This document shows, one piece after another, positions 33,591-41,890 of a stretch of 64,000 nt of DNA (position 1 is the first letter of the stretch; every line of letters begins with the position of its first letter). Where the stretch lies: positions 6,937,001-7,001,000 of the forward strand of contig NZ_OBMJ01000001.1 in assembly GCF_900199205.1 (NCBI RefSeq), written 5' to 3'. This DNA comes from Streptomyces sp. 1331.2. Its GTDB lineage: Bacteria > Actinomycetota > Actinomycetes > Streptomycetales > Streptomycetaceae. A program made the position numbers and the translations under genes. Under the pieces are notes generated by a model. That model ran no database searches, was not told the DNA's origin, and saw only the letters and a program-made list of their open reading frames with translations.

Positions 33591-33626
33591 GCCGAGGCCG
33601 TCCCGGATTCCCGGGGCGGCCTCGGC
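33591..33626 (+). terminator. Terminator after the large subtilase-like gene
   Basis: GCCGAGGCCG (33591-33600) pairs perfectly with CGGCCTCGGC (33617-33626); an inner CCGG/CCGG pairing shortens the loop. 23 bp downstream of the stop. Confidence 0.8.
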
Positions 33627-33749
33627 TGCTTCACGGGCCGGACGGGCCGGACGGCCCGCGCGCCCCGGGGTTCCGGGGCCGGTCGGCTGGGCACGTACGG
33701 ATACGGACGTGTGTTCCTTGCCGATGTTCCTTACCGAATGGGGAGTTCC

Positions 33750-34718
33750 GTGGCGTACGAGGCGATCAAGCACAGCGAGATCGAGGTGAACGGGGTGCGG
33801 CTGCACCTCGCCGAGCAGGGGGAGGGGCCGCTGGTCCTGCTGCTGCACGGCTTCCCGGAGAGCTGGTACTCCTGGCGGCACCAGTTCGCGCCGCTGGCCG
33901 CGGCCGGGTACCGGGTGGTGGCGCCCGACCAGCGCGGCTACGCCCGCAGCGAGCAGCCCGAGAATGTGGACGCGTACAGCCTGCTGCACCTGGTCGGCGA
34001 CGTGACCGCGCTGATCCGCGCGCTGGGCGAGGAGCAGGCGGTCGTGATCGGCCACGACTGGGGCGCCCCGGTCGCCTGGGCCACCGCCGCGCTGCGCCCC
34101 GACCTGGTGCGCGGCGTCGCCGGGCTGAGCGTGCCGCCGCTGCCGGTCGGCGGGCCGCCGCCGCTGCAGGCCGCCCGGGCGGCCTTCGGCGAGGGCTTCT
34201 ACCAGATCTACTTCCAGGAGCCCGGCCGCGCGGATGCCGAGCTGGCCGCCGACGTGAAGTCCAGCCTGCGCCGGATCCTGTCCGGCAAGCAGCCGGACGG
34301 TGTGCCGCGGCCGTGGATCGTCCCCGCGGGCGGGAAGCTGCTGGACACCATCCCGGAGCCGGAGCGGCTGCCGGACTGGCTCACCGACGCCGACCTCGAC
34401 GCCTTCACGGCCGAGTACGACAGGCACGGCGAGCGCGCCTTCACCGGTGGGCTGAACTGGTACCGCAACCTCGACCGCAACGCCGAACTGCTGGCCGCCT
34501 TCACCGGGTTGACGGTCGAGGTGCCGGCGCTGTTCATCGTGGGCGAGCAGGACCTGGTGAACGCGATCGTGCCGCCCGAGGTGCTGACCCACCTGCTGGG
34601 CCGGCTGCCGAAGCTGCGCGGGCACGTCCGGCTGCCGGACACCGGGCACTGGACGCAGCAGGAGCGGCCGGCCGAGGTCAACGAGGCGTTGCTGGGCTTC
34701 CTGAAGTCGCTGGACTGA
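33750..34718 (+). CDS. Alpha/beta hydrolase, epoxide hydrolase type
   Basis: 322 aa from GTG 33750, which has GGGGAG correctly spaced; ATG 33738 upstream has none. Catalytic layout of soluble epoxide hydrolases: oxyanion HGFPESWYSW (33-42), nucleophile Asp103 (GHDWGA), cap domain with Tyr residues (YQIYFQEPG; NWYRNLDRN) that activate the epoxide, acid Asp near 274 (GEQDLVN), and base His300 (DTGHWTQQERP). Likely opens an epoxide to a diol; the natural substrate is unknown. Single gene with its own terminator. Confidence 0.9.
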   Translation: MAYEAIKHSEIEVNGVRLHLAEQGEGPLVLLLHGFPESWYSWRHQFAPLAAAGYRVVAPDQRGYARSEQPENVDAYSLLHLVGDVTALIRALGEEQAVVIGHDWGAPVAWATAALRPDLVRGVAGLSVPPLPVGGPPPLQAARAAFGEGFYQIYFQEPGRADAELAADVKSSLRRILSGKQPDGVPRPWIVPAGGKLLDTIPEPERLPDWLTDADLDAFTAEYDRHGERAFTGGLNWYRNLDRNAELLAAFTGLTVEVPALFIVGEQDLVNAIVPPEVLTHLLGRLPKLRGHVRLPDTGHWTQQERPAEVNEALLGFLKSLD

Positions 34719-34729
34719 CAGCCGGGTTC

Positions 34730-34759
34730 CTCGGGCGGCCGGCGCTCCGGCCGCCCGGG
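34730..34759. terminator. Bidirectional terminator hairpin
   Basis: GGGCGGCCGG (34733-34742) and CCGGCCGCCC (34747-34756) with loop CGCT, stem extended outward by three more pairs. It lies between the convergent epoxide hydrolase and VWA genes. Confidence 0.85.
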
Positions 34760-34761
34760 GG

Positions 34762-36252
34762 CTACACCGGCAGGAGGCGGGTGATCAGCTCGCCGAGGCG
34801 GTGGGCGTTGCGGCAGGGGTGCATCTCGACGACGCCGGCGTAGGCGAGGGCGGCGGAGTCGCCGGTGGGCCAGAGCGCGGGCTGTTCGGGGTTGAGCCAG
34901 AAGACCCGGCGGGCCCGGACGTCGATCCGGCGCAGGGCGTCCAGGTTGGGGTCGCGGTGGTTGGTGCGGGCGTCGCCGAGGATCAGGACACAGGTGCGGG
35001 GGCCGACGGCGTCCAGGTGGTGGTCGGCGAAGTCGCCCAGGGCGGAGCCGTAGTCGCTGTTGCCGTGGTAGCCCATGACCTTGGCCTCGCTGAGGATCCG
35101 GGCGGCCAGGCGGGCGGGGTCGTCGCCGTGGCGGAGCAGGTCGGTGACCTCGGCGGTGCGGTTGACGAAGGCGAACACCCGGACCTTGCTGAACTGTTCG
35201 CTCATCGCCTGGACCAGCAGCATGGTGAAGTCGGCGAAGCCCGCCACCGAGCCGGAGACGTCGCACAGCAGCACCAGCTCCGGCCTGGCGGGGCGGCGCA
35301 GCCGGTACGCCGGGCGCAGCGGGACCCCGCCGGTGGTGAGCGAGCGGCGCAGGGTGCGGCGCAGGTCGATCTGCCCGCGGGCGGCGCGGCGGCGACGGGC
35401 GGCCAGGCGGGTGGCGAGCTTGCGCGCCAGCGGGTGGACGGTGCGGCGCAGTTCGGCGAGCTGGTCGCGGCCGGCGTAGAGGAAGTCGATCCGGTCGGGG
35501 GTGGGGGCGACGGCGCGTTCGGCGATCCGCTCGGGGCCGCGCAGTTCGGCGACCCGGCGGCGGGCCTCGCCGGCGACGAGGGCGCGGAAGTCGCGGATGC
35601 GGCGGCGGATCTCGTCGGCGAGGACGCGGTCGGAGAGGTCGCGGTCGAAGAGGTCGCGCTCGGCGCCGTCCGCGGTGCCGGGACGTTCGCGCAGGGTGGC
35701 CAGGATCCGGGCGAGCAGGGTCTCCGGGGAGAGCCGGCCGAGCGCCTGCTGGGCGGACCAGCCGTCGGAGCCGGGCGTGCTGCCCGTGCCGTAGCGGCCG
35801 AAGGCCTCCACCACCTCGCCGGCCAGCCGGGCCTGGGCGGCGCGGTCGTCGGCGGCGAGGGCGGCGGCGAGGCGGTCGCGCAGGTCGTCGCGGAGCGGGT
35901 CCGGGCGGCCGAAGCGCGGTGGCTCGGGGTCGTCGGGGACCGGCGGCGGGTCGGCGCGGACGGCTTCGGGGGTGCCGACGCCGAGCGGGAAGAACAGGTC
36001 GAAGGTCGCGTCGAAGACGGTCCGCTGTCCGTCGGAGCGCAGCAGGGCGGCGGCCAGGCCGGCCCGCACCTGTTCGCGGTCGGTGAAGCCGAGGACGTCC
36101 AGGACGGCGGCGGCGTCCACCGTCTCGGCCGGGCCGATCCGCAGGCCGTGCCCGCGCAGGGCGCGGACCAGACCGGTGAGGCGGGCCGCGGTGTCGGCGC
36201 GGGCGCGGGTGTCGTTGGGGGCCGCGGTGTCGGCGGAGGCCCGGGCGGTCAT
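34762..36252 (-). CDS. VWA-domain protein (CoxE-like), partner of MoxR
   Basis: 496 aa; ATG 36252 overlaps the MoxR stop by 4 bp. N-terminal alpha-helical region (FTDREQVRAGLAAALLRSDG), a long charged middle with basic clusters (RLAARRRRAARGQIDLRRTL), and a C-terminal VWA domain with MIDAS DVSGS (LVLLCDVSGSVAGFADFTML) and second metal-site elements (GGNSDYGSAL-like GYHGNSDYGSALGDF; LILGDARTN). CoxE-type proteins work with MoxR ATPases as metal-cofactor insertion or complex-assembly chaperones. No CO-dehydrogenase genes are nearby, so the client is unknown. Confidence 0.9.
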   Translation of the reverse strand: MTARASADTAAPNDTRARADTAARLTGLVRALRGHGLRIGPAETVDAAAVLDVLGFTDREQVRAGLAAALLRSDGQRTVFDATFDLFFPLGVGTPEAVRADPPPVPDDPEPPRFGRPDPLRDDLRDRLAAALAADDRAAQARLAGEVVEAFGRYGTGSTPGSDGWSAQQALGRLSPETLLARILATLRERPGTADGAERDLFDRDLSDRVLADEIRRRIRDFRALVAGEARRRVAELRGPERIAERAVAPTPDRIDFLYAGRDQLAELRRTVHPLARKLATRLAARRRRAARGQIDLRRTLRRSLTTGGVPLRPAYRLRRPARPELVLLCDVSGSVAGFADFTMLLVQAMSEQFSKVRVFAFVNRTAEVTDLLRHGDDPARLAARILSEAKVMGYHGNSDYGSALGDFADHHLDAVGPRTCVLILGDARTNHRDPNLDALRRIDVRARRVFWLNPEQPALWPTGDSAALAYAGVVEMHPCRNAHRLGELITRLLPV

Positions 36253-37139
36253 GCGAGGGTCAGCCTGTGGGCGGCCTGGCGGACGTCGTCCTGGTGCTTG
36301 AGGATCACCCCGAGGGTGTCGCGGACGACCGCCTCGTCCAGGGTGTCGGCGCCGAGGGCCAGCAGGGTGCGTGCCCAGTCGATGGTCTCGGCGACGGACG
36401 GGGCCTTGCGCAGGTCCATCGCGCGCAGCGCGCCGACGATCCGGACCACCGACTCGGCGAGGGCGTCGTCCAGGCCGGGCACCTTGAGCCGGACGATCCG
36501 GCGCTCCAACTCGGCCTCCGGGTAGTCGAGATGGAGGAAGAGGCAGCGGCGGCGCAGGGCCTCGGAGAGTTCGCGGGTGGCGTTGGAGGTGAGCAGGACG
36601 AGGGGCCGGCGGGTCGCGGTGATGGTGCCGAGTTCTGGGACGGTGACCTGGAAGTCGCTGAGCACCTCCAGGAGCAGCGCCTCCACCTCCACGTCGGCCT
36701 TGTCCATCTCGTCGATGAGCAGCACCGTCGGCTCCTCGCCGCGGATGGCGGTGAGCAGCGGGCGGGTGAGCAGGAACTCCTCGCCGAAGATGTCGGTGCG
36801 GGCCTCCTCCCAGCCCTGGTCGCGGCCGGCGGTGATCCGCAGCAACTGCTTGGCGTGGTTCCACTCGTAGAGCGCGCGGGCCTCGTCGATGCCCTCGTAG
36901 CACTGGAGGCGGACCAGCCGGGCGCGGCCGATCTCGGCCAGGGCCTTGGCGAGTTCGGTCTTGCCGACGCCGGCGGGGCCCTCGACGAGCAGCGGCTTGC
37001 CGAGCCGGTCGGCGAGGAAGACGGTGGTGGCCACGGCGGTGGAGGCGAGGTAGCCGGTGGCGGCGAGCCGTTCGGCGGCGTCCGTGACCGAGGTGAAGAA
37101 GCCCGTGCCGTCGCCGTTCCCGTTGCTGCCGCTGGTCAT
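36249..37139 (-). CDS. MoxR-family AAA+ ATPase
   Basis: 296 aa. Walker A at 54-61 (EGPAGVGKTELAKALAE), Walker B with Asp143-Glu144 (VLLIDEMDKADVEVEALL), sensor 1 and arginine finger region (LLTSNATRELSEALRRRCLF) and sensor 2 helix. MoxR ATPases pair with a VWA protein encoded next door to remodel or mature enzyme complexes. First gene of the two-gene unit, in the order moxR-VWA. Confidence 0.93.
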   Translation of the reverse strand: MTSGSNGNGDGTGFFTSVTDAAERLAATGYLASTAVATTVFLADRLGKPLLVEGPAGVGKTELAKALAEIGRARLVRLQCYEGIDEARALYEWNHAKQLLRITAGRDQGWEEARTDIFGEEFLLTRPLLTAIRGEEPTVLLIDEMDKADVEVEALLLEVLSDFQVTVPELGTITATRRPLVLLTSNATRELSEALRRRCLFLHLDYPEAELERRIVRLKVPGLDDALAESVVRIVGALRAMDLRKAPSVAETIDWARTLLALGADTLDEAVVRDTLGVILKHQDDVRQAAHRLTLA

Positions 37140-37243
37140 CCGCCTGCCCCGTCTCCGCGTCGCCGTGTCCGTGCGGCGCCACCCTACCGGCCGGTCACTT
37201 CGGTGTCTCGGGGGTGGCGGCGGCGTCGGTGGGCACGGGGGAG

Positions 37244-37276
37244 CGGCGTACGGCGTTGTGCCGGTGCCGTACGCCG
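37244..37276 (-). terminator. Terminator downstream of the secreted-protein gene
   Basis: CGGCGTACGGC (37244-37254) and GCCGTACGCCG (37266-37276) form a perfect 11-bp stem, 33 bp after the stop of the minus-strand gene ending at 37309. Confidence 0.75.
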
Positions 37277-37308
37277 TTGGGACCGGACGTTGCGGTGGGC
37301 CGGGTGCG

Positions 37309-37977
37309 TCAGTTGACGACGAGGACCGGATTGCCGGCGACGGAGCTGTCGGTGACCGGGCCGTAGGTGGCGCTGAAGTAGCCCGTGGAGAAGCACAGGC
37401 CCGGGCCGGAGGCCAGGGCGAACGGCTGGGCCGAGAAGCCGATGGTGTTGCCGGTGTTGGAGGTGGTGCCGTTGATCCCGGTGGAGTTCTGGTAGTTGCA
37501 GGTGACGCTGCCCAGGATGGTGCTGAGCACCACAGTGGTCCCCATGGTGCCGGCCGCGCCGGGGGTGAGCTTGACCGGGCTGCCCGGGCCGTCGCTGACC
37601 GTGTTGGTGTACGGCAGGTTGGTGACGGTGATGCTCTTGACGCCCGTGACGCCGAGGACGTTGGAGGTGCAGGAGCCGAAGGTCTGGGTGTTGAGCTGCT
37701 CGACGGCGCTGCCCGGGGCGGCCGGGTTGGCGGTCACCGTCGCCGAGAAGGAGGAGGCGGCACACTTGATGCCGCTCGTGCCGGTGGCACTGCTGTAGAA
37801 GGTCGCGTAGCTGCCGGAGACCAGGTTGGCGGTCAGGACGTCGCCGACGGCGACGGCCGGGCCGCTGGGGCTTCCGGTGGTCAGTACGGCGGAGGCGGCC
37901 TCGGCGGGTGCCACGGCCGCGCCGGTGAGGGCGAGGGCGGCCAGGGTGGCGGTGGCGAGGGTGCGGCGGATGCGCAT
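37309..37977 (-). CDS. Secreted beta-rich protein of unknown function
   Basis: 222 aa from ATG 37977 (GAGAGG upstream). Signal peptide MRIRRTLATATLAALALTGA through about PAEA. The mature part is Thr/Ser/Gly-rich with predicted beta strands and six Cys (IKCAASSF, GSCTSNVL, VTCNYQ, GLCFSTGYF) that could make disulfides outside the cell. No catalytic motif. I do not recognise the family with certainty. It is divergent from a TetR gene, and its putative promoter shares the GTATTGAC element with the DUF6230 gene, which suggests one regulon. Confidence 0.78.
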   Translation of the reverse strand: MRIRRTLATATLAALALTGAAVAPAEAASAVLTTGSPSGPAVAVGDVLTANLVSGSYATFYSSATGTSGIKCAASSFSATVTANPAAPGSAVEQLNTQTFGSCTSNVLGVTGVKSITVTNLPYTNTVSDGPGSPVKLTPGAAGTMGTTVVLSTILGSVTCNYQNSTGINGTTSNTGNTIGFSAQPFALASGPGLCFSTGYFSATYGPVTDSSVAGNPVLVVN

Positions 37978-38338
37978 GAGGGTACCTCTCTCCGTCCGGG
38001 GGACGGGTGGGGGAATCCCCGTGTGCGGGTGTGGTGGTGTGCACGACGGGGGAGGTGCATGGCGTACCGGGGGCTCCGGCGGGGCCGCGGGTACGGGCGC
38101 GCCGCGGGTACGGACGGGCCCGGCGCCACGGGCCCGCTCGTGCGGTACGGAGATGCGGCGGCTGCCACCGCCGCGGGCCGGCAAATGCGCCGTGGTCCCG
38201 TGGTCCGGGCGGCTCGCCCGGGCGTGGGAGCCCCTGGAGGTCGGCCCGGTGGGGGCCTGCTCGCCCACCGGTTGGAAACCTGCCAGTGTTGTAAACCCGG
38301 CGTTACGTCAATGTCAATACAGGACACAGGAGTTGGTG
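37978..38338. promoter_or_regulatory. Divergent promoter region of the secreted protein and TetR genes
   Basis: 361 bp without coding signal. On the minus strand GTATTGACA (38320-38312) supplies a -35 TTGACA, with TTACAA 17 bp further as -10, for the secreted-protein gene. The AT-rich patch 38287-38325 also has a GTAAAC/GTTAC dyad (38290-38305), a candidate TetR operator. The rest is GC-rich and featureless to me. Confidence 0.5.
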
Positions 38339-39175
38339 ATGGAACGGAACTACCTCCGGAGTGCCGACGTGGTCCTGCTGCCGGGTGCGCGGACCGGCCG
38401 CGATCCCGCCCGGTCGATCAAGCCCGGCCCGCGCCGGCTGCCCGCGGGCGTGGTGGCCGCGACCCAGCGCGAGCGGCTTCTGGACGGGCTGGTGCAGACC
38501 GTCGCCGAACGCGGCTACCAGCATGCGACGGTGAGCGACATCTGCCGCGCGGCGGGGGTGACCAGGCCGGTCTTCTACGAGCTGTTCGACGGCAAGGAGG
38601 ACGCCTTCTTGGCCGCGCACCGGTACGGCACCGGGGTGGTGATCCGGCGGATGTCGGCGGCCTTCGCGACCGAATCCGACTGGTGCCAGGGAATCCGCAG
38701 ATCGCTCGGCGTGCTGCTGCAACTCCTCGCCGGGACACCGGCGTTCGCCACCATGGCGGTGATCGAGGTGGAGGCGGTCGGCCGGGCCGGGCGGCGGGAG
38801 CGCGAGCAACTCCTCAGGAAGTTCCGGGCGTTCTTCGCCGAGGTTCCCCAACTCCCGGGCGGGGTCGCGGTGCAGGAACTCGTGGACGCCGTGGTGGGCG
38901 GCGTCTACAGCGCGCTCCACCGCTGGGTCGACTCCGGGCGGACCGAGCAACTACCGGACCTGCTACCGGTGTTGAGCCTGTTCTGCCTGGCACCGTTCCT
39001 CGGCCCGGCGGAGGCGGCCGCACGGCTCGGGTCGGGGCTCGGGTCGGGGCTCGGGTCGGGAATCGGGCCGGAGCTCGGGCCGGAGCTCGGGTCAGGGAGC
39101 GGTTCGGGGGCCGGCTCGGGGATTGGTGAAGATCCTTCGTGCACCCGTATTGACCCGGCCAATACCGGGCAGTAG
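38339..39175 (+). CDS. TetR-family regulator with low-complexity Gly/Ser tail
   Basis: 278 aa; ATG 38339 follows AGGAG. HTH at about 42-85 (ERLLDGLVQTVAERGYQHAT, VSDICRAAGVTRPVFYELF), then a helical ligand domain. The last 45 residues are LGSGLGSGLGSG-like repeats that add nothing recognisable to the fold and come from a 12-bp DNA repeat. The gene sits between the secreted-protein gene and DUF6230/DUF6114 and is their likely regulator. Confidence 0.88.
   Translation: MERNYLRSADVVLLPGARTGRDPARSIKPGPRRLPAGVVAATQRERLLDGLVQTVAERGYQHATVSDICRAAGVTRPVFYELFDGKEDAFLAAHRYGTGVVIRRMSAAFATESDWCQGIRRSLGVLLQLLAGTPAFATMAVIEVEAVGRAGRREREQLLRKFRAFFAEVPQLPGGVAVQELVDAVVGGVYSALHRWVDSGRTEQLPDLLPVLSLFCLAPFLGPAEAAARLGSGLGSGLGSGIGPELGPELGSGSGSGAGSGIGEDPSCTRIDPANTGQ
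39028..39120 (+). repeat. 12-bp tandem repeat inside the TetR 3' end
   Basis: Units of the form CTCGGGTCGGGG, with drift to GGAATCGGGCCG and GAGCTCGGGCCG, repeat about seven times in frame and encode the Gly/Ser/Leu tail. Being a multiple of three they preserve the frame. Confidence 0.75.
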
Positions 39176-39178
39176 CTT
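39147..39178 (+). promoter_or_regulatory. Promoter and dyad in front of the DUF6230 gene
   Basis: GTATTG (39147-39152) and CAATAC (39160-39165) make a 19-bp dyad with 8 of 9 pairs. It contains -35 TTGACC (39150-39155), followed after 17 bp by TAGCTT (39173-39178). It begins inside the 3' end of the TetR gene, 138 bp upstream of the DUF6230 start. Confidence 0.55.
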
Positions 39179-39315
39179 CCCAGTTACTCACCGCGCGCCG
39201 ACCGGATCCGCCCCGCTGCCGAGGGACGGAAGGACCCGGCCGGGCCGCGGGACGCTGTCCGCGCCAGGGCAACGTGCCAGTGCCTGCACACCCAATCCAC
39301 CCACAGGGAGCACAC

Positions 39316-39975
39316 ATGGCCATGTCCGAGGACGCCGCTGCGGCGGCCGAGACCGAGCAGGCGCCGACCGCGCCGAGAAGAGGCCGGGTACGGCTGAAGC
39401 GCACCGTCCTGATGGCCGTCCCGGCCATCGCGGCCGGGGGCGTCCTGATGGCGCTCACCGCCCAGGGCGTGCTCGCCGCCCAGTTCTCCATCTCCGGCAT
39501 GCCGTTCACCATCACCGCCGACGAGCTGAAGGGCGACGGCTTCGCCCAGTTCGGCGCCCTGGACTCGATGATCCCGGACAGCCCCAACGCCGGCTCCACC
39601 GGCGGCCAGGTGCTGGTCGCGGTGTCGGCGATCAGGAGCGCCGAGATCACCAACCTGTGCCAGAGCGTCGACCTGGGCGGCGTCAACCTGGTGATCCACG
39701 CGGGCGACCGCGGCACCCCCGTCACCGCCACCAACCTCACCACCGACTCCGATCTGCTGACCGGTGACTCCGCGGAGTTCACCAACATCGAGATCGGCGG
39801 CGACGCCAGCACCTACACCAAGGCCGGACCGGTCGGCAAGGGCAACCCGGGCGTCTTCGGGCAGCAGGCCGACACCGTCAAGATCACGAAGGTGAACCAG
39901 CACAACTACGCGAGCACCGCCGTCGGGTTCAAACTGCCCAACCTGCGGCTGAGCTTCAGCTCCACGGGCTGCTGA
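39316..39975 (+). CDS. DUF6230-family membrane-anchored exported protein
   Basis: 219 aa; ATG 39316 follows AGGGAG. Short cytosolic N-terminus (TAPRRGRVRLKR), one membrane helix (TVLMAVPAIAAGGVLMALTA), then an outer domain starting QFSISGMPFTITADELKGDG and ending in a lone Cys (LRLSFSSTGC). The FTITAD-GFAQFG and ADTVKI segments are typical of actinobacterial DUF6230 proteins, which nearly always precede a DUF6114 gene. Biochemical role unknown. Two bp separate it from that partner. Confidence 0.85.
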   Translation: MAMSEDAAAAAETEQAPTAPRRGRVRLKRTVLMAVPAIAAGGVLMALTAQGVLAAQFSISGMPFTITADELKGDGFAQFGALDSMIPDSPNAGSTGGQVLVAVSAIRSAEITNLCQSVDLGGVNLVIHAGDRGTPVTATNLTTDSDLLTGDSAEFTNIEIGGDASTYTKAGPVGKGNPGVFGQQADTVKITKVNQHNYASTAVGFKLPNLRLSFSSTGC

Positions 39976-39977
39976 GC

Positions 39978-40535
39978 ATGACGGAGTCCGTACCGGAGCC
40001 GGCGGCCGGAGCCGACGGGAGCGGCGCGACGGGGGCCTCGACCGGGGCCGCGGAGGTGGCGGCCCAGGGGACGGCCGCCGCACCCGGAGCCGTCGCCCAG
40101 GCTCCCGCCACCGGGCCCGCCGCCCGCCCGGCCAAGCGCGACTGGCGGGGCCGTCGACCGTTCTGGGGCGGGCTGCTGGTGGCGCTCGGCGGCGCCGAGA
40201 TCCTGTTCACGCTGAAGGCCCCGCTGCCCGTCATCCTGCACATCGGGATGGAAGGGCTGGCCGGGTACCTGGTACCGGCGGTGATGGTGCTGTGCGGCCT
40301 GCTGATCCTGTTCAACCCGGCGCAGCGGCTGTTCTACTCCATCCTCGCCGTCCTGGCCTCGCTGGGCAGCTGGGTCACCTCCAACCTGGGCGGCTTCCTG
40401 ATCGGGATGCTGCTCGGGGTGGTCGGCGCCTGCCTCACCTTCGGGTGGGTGCCCGACCAGCCGCTGCGCCCGGGCCGGCAGCGGCGGCTGGACCGTCGCG
40501 AGGAACGGCGGTCGGCCAGGACCGCCGGCGCCTGA
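39978..40535 (+). CDS. DUF6114-family membrane protein, partner of DUF6230
   Basis: 185 aa. A 55-residue Ala/Gly/Pro-rich cytosolic start is followed by about four membrane segments (FWGGLLVALGGAEILFTL; GMEGLAGYLVPAVMVLCGLL; LFYSILAVLASLGSWVTS; LGGFLIGMLLGVVGACLTFG) and a basic tail. The RRPFWGGLLVALGGAEIL opening is the DUF6114 signature. The conserved pairing with DUF6230 suggests a complex in the membrane; no function is established to my knowledge. Confidence 0.85.
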   Translation: MTESVPEPAAGADGSGATGASTGAAEVAAQGTAAAPGAVAQAPATGPAARPAKRDWRGRRPFWGGLLVALGGAEILFTLKAPLPVILHIGMEGLAGYLVPAVMVLCGLLILFNPAQRLFYSILAVLASLGSWVTSNLGGFLIGMLLGVVGACLTFGWVPDQPLRPGRQRRLDRREERRSARTAGA

Positions 40536-40541
40536 CGAGCT

Positions 40542-40609
40542 CCGCCCCGCGTTCCGGTGACGGGAGAGCACGGGGACGCGGGGCGGGTTCCCCAGGACAG
40601 GCCCTGGGG
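40542..40609. terminator. Tandem terminators between convergent DUF6114 and alcohol dehydrogenase genes
   Basis: Hairpin 1: CCGCCCCGCGTTCC (40542-40555) with GGGACGCGGGGCGG (40573-40586), one wobble pair. Hairpin 2: CCCCAGG (40590-40596) with CCTGGGG (40603-40609). Confidence 0.8.
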
Positions 40610-40627
40610 TAAGGCGGACAAGGCCGA

Positions 40628-41734
40628 TCAGATGGTCGAGGCGTCGATCACGAAGCGGAACCGGACGTCGCCGTCCAGCACCCGCCGGTACGCCTCGTTG
40701 ATCTGCTCGGCCGCGATCAGCTCGATCTCGGCGGTGATGCCGTGCTCACCGCAGAAGTCCAGCATCTCCTGGGTCTCCGGCAGTCCGCCGATCATCGAAC
40801 CGGCCAGCGAGCGGCGACCGATGAGCAGCGCGTGCGCGTTGACCGAGACCGGCTTCTCCGGCGCACCGACCTGCACCATGGTGCCGTCGACCCGCAGCAG
40901 CTGCAGGTAGGCACTGAGGTCGAGGTCGGCCGAGACGGTGTTGACGATCAGGTCGAAGCTGCCCGCGAGCTCGGCGAAGGTCGCCGGGTCCGAGGTGGCG
41001 CGGTAGTGGTCGGCACCGAGCTTCAGGCCGTCCTCGCGCTTGCGCAGCGACTGGCTGAGCACGGTGACCTCCGCACCCATCGCGTGGGCGAGCTGCACGC
41101 CCATGTGCCCGAGGCCGCCGAGGCCCACGATCGCGACCTTCTTGCCCGGGCCGGCGCCCCAGTGCGCCAGCGGCGAGTAGAGCGTGATGCCCGCGCACAG
41201 CAGCGGCGCGGCGGCGTCCAGCGGCAGGTTGTCGGGGATCCGAAGCGCGTACGCCTCGTCCACCACCAGCTCCGCCGAGTAGCCGCCGTACGTCGGCAGG
41301 CCGTCCTTGCCCGTGCTGTTGTAGGTGAAGACGGCGCCGCCCTCGCCGGTGCAGTACTGCTGGAGGCCGGCGCGGCAGTTGTCGCACTCGCGGCAGGAGT
41401 CGACGAAGCAGCCGACGCCGACGCGGTCGCCGACCTTCCAGCGGGTGACACCGGGGCCGACCTCGGAGACCACGCCCGCGATCTCGTGGCCCGGGACCAT
41501 CGGGAAGATGCCGGTGCCCCAGTCCTCGCCGACCTGGTGGATGTCGGAGTGGCAGATGCCGGAGTACTTGATGTCGATCACGATGTCCTGCTCGCCCACG
41601 GCCCGGCGGGTGACCGTGGTCTTCGCCAGCGGGGCGTCGGGCTGCTGCGCCGCGTAGGCGGCGACGGTGCGGGTGGTGCTCGTCGTGCTCGTCGTGCTCG
41701 TCGGGTTGGTCTCGTTCGTCGTCTCGTTCGTCAT
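40628..41734 (-). CDS. Zinc-dependent alcohol dehydrogenase, NADP cinnamyl-alcohol/YahK type
   Basis: 368 aa, ATG 41734. Catalytic zinc ligands Cys61 (SGICHSDIH) and His83-Glu84 (VPGHEIAG), structural zinc Cys114, Cys117, Cys120 and Cys128 (CRECDNCRAGLQQYC), Rossmann motif VGLGGLGHMGVQLA. This pattern is the YahK/Adh6 subgroup, which reduces aromatic and aliphatic aldehydes with NADPH. The N-terminus carries a Thr/Ser tail from a 9-bp DNA repeat (PTSTTSTTSTTRT). Divergent from an XRE regulator that probably controls it. Confidence 0.93.
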   Translation of the reverse strand: MTNETTNETNPTSTTSTTSTTRTVAAYAAQQPDAPLAKTTVTRRAVGEQDIVIDIKYSGICHSDIHQVGEDWGTGIFPMVPGHEIAGVVSEVGPGVTRWKVGDRVGVGCFVDSCRECDNCRAGLQQYCTGEGGAVFTYNSTGKDGLPTYGGYSAELVVDEAYALRIPDNLPLDAAAPLLCAGITLYSPLAHWGAGPGKKVAIVGLGGLGHMGVQLAHAMGAEVTVLSQSLRKREDGLKLGADHYRATSDPATFAELAGSFDLIVNTVSADLDLSAYLQLLRVDGTMVQVGAPEKPVSVNAHALLIGRRSLAGSMIGGLPETQEMLDFCGEHGITAEIELIAAEQINEAYRRVLDGDVRFRFVIDASTI

Positions 41735-41890
41735 GCCCCAAGGCTGCGCCGGGACGATCGGGGCAACCAGACCAGAGATCATCGTACGAGCGGCGGACCT
41801 AGGCAGGCCGAACGTAGGACCCCGCAACGTACGCACGGCGGTATCACCCTCGCCCGCCGCCGGGCAGCCGATCGCCCGCATACTGCAGAC

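Noticed and set aside
30092..33694. 1200-codon minus-strand open frame opposite the large subtilase-like gene
   Set aside because: Composition is random (Arg/Gly/Val/Ala) and it covers a gene with a signal peptide and S8 motifs.
34762..37139. MoxR-VWA pair as a defence or ternary-chaperone system
   Set aside because: Only the ordinary two-gene pair is present; no nuclease, effector or third partner adjoins it.
41648..41725. GTGCTCGTC-type 9-bp repeats as a regulatory array
   Set aside because: They are inside the alcohol dehydrogenase N-terminus, in frame, and encode a Thr/Ser stretch.
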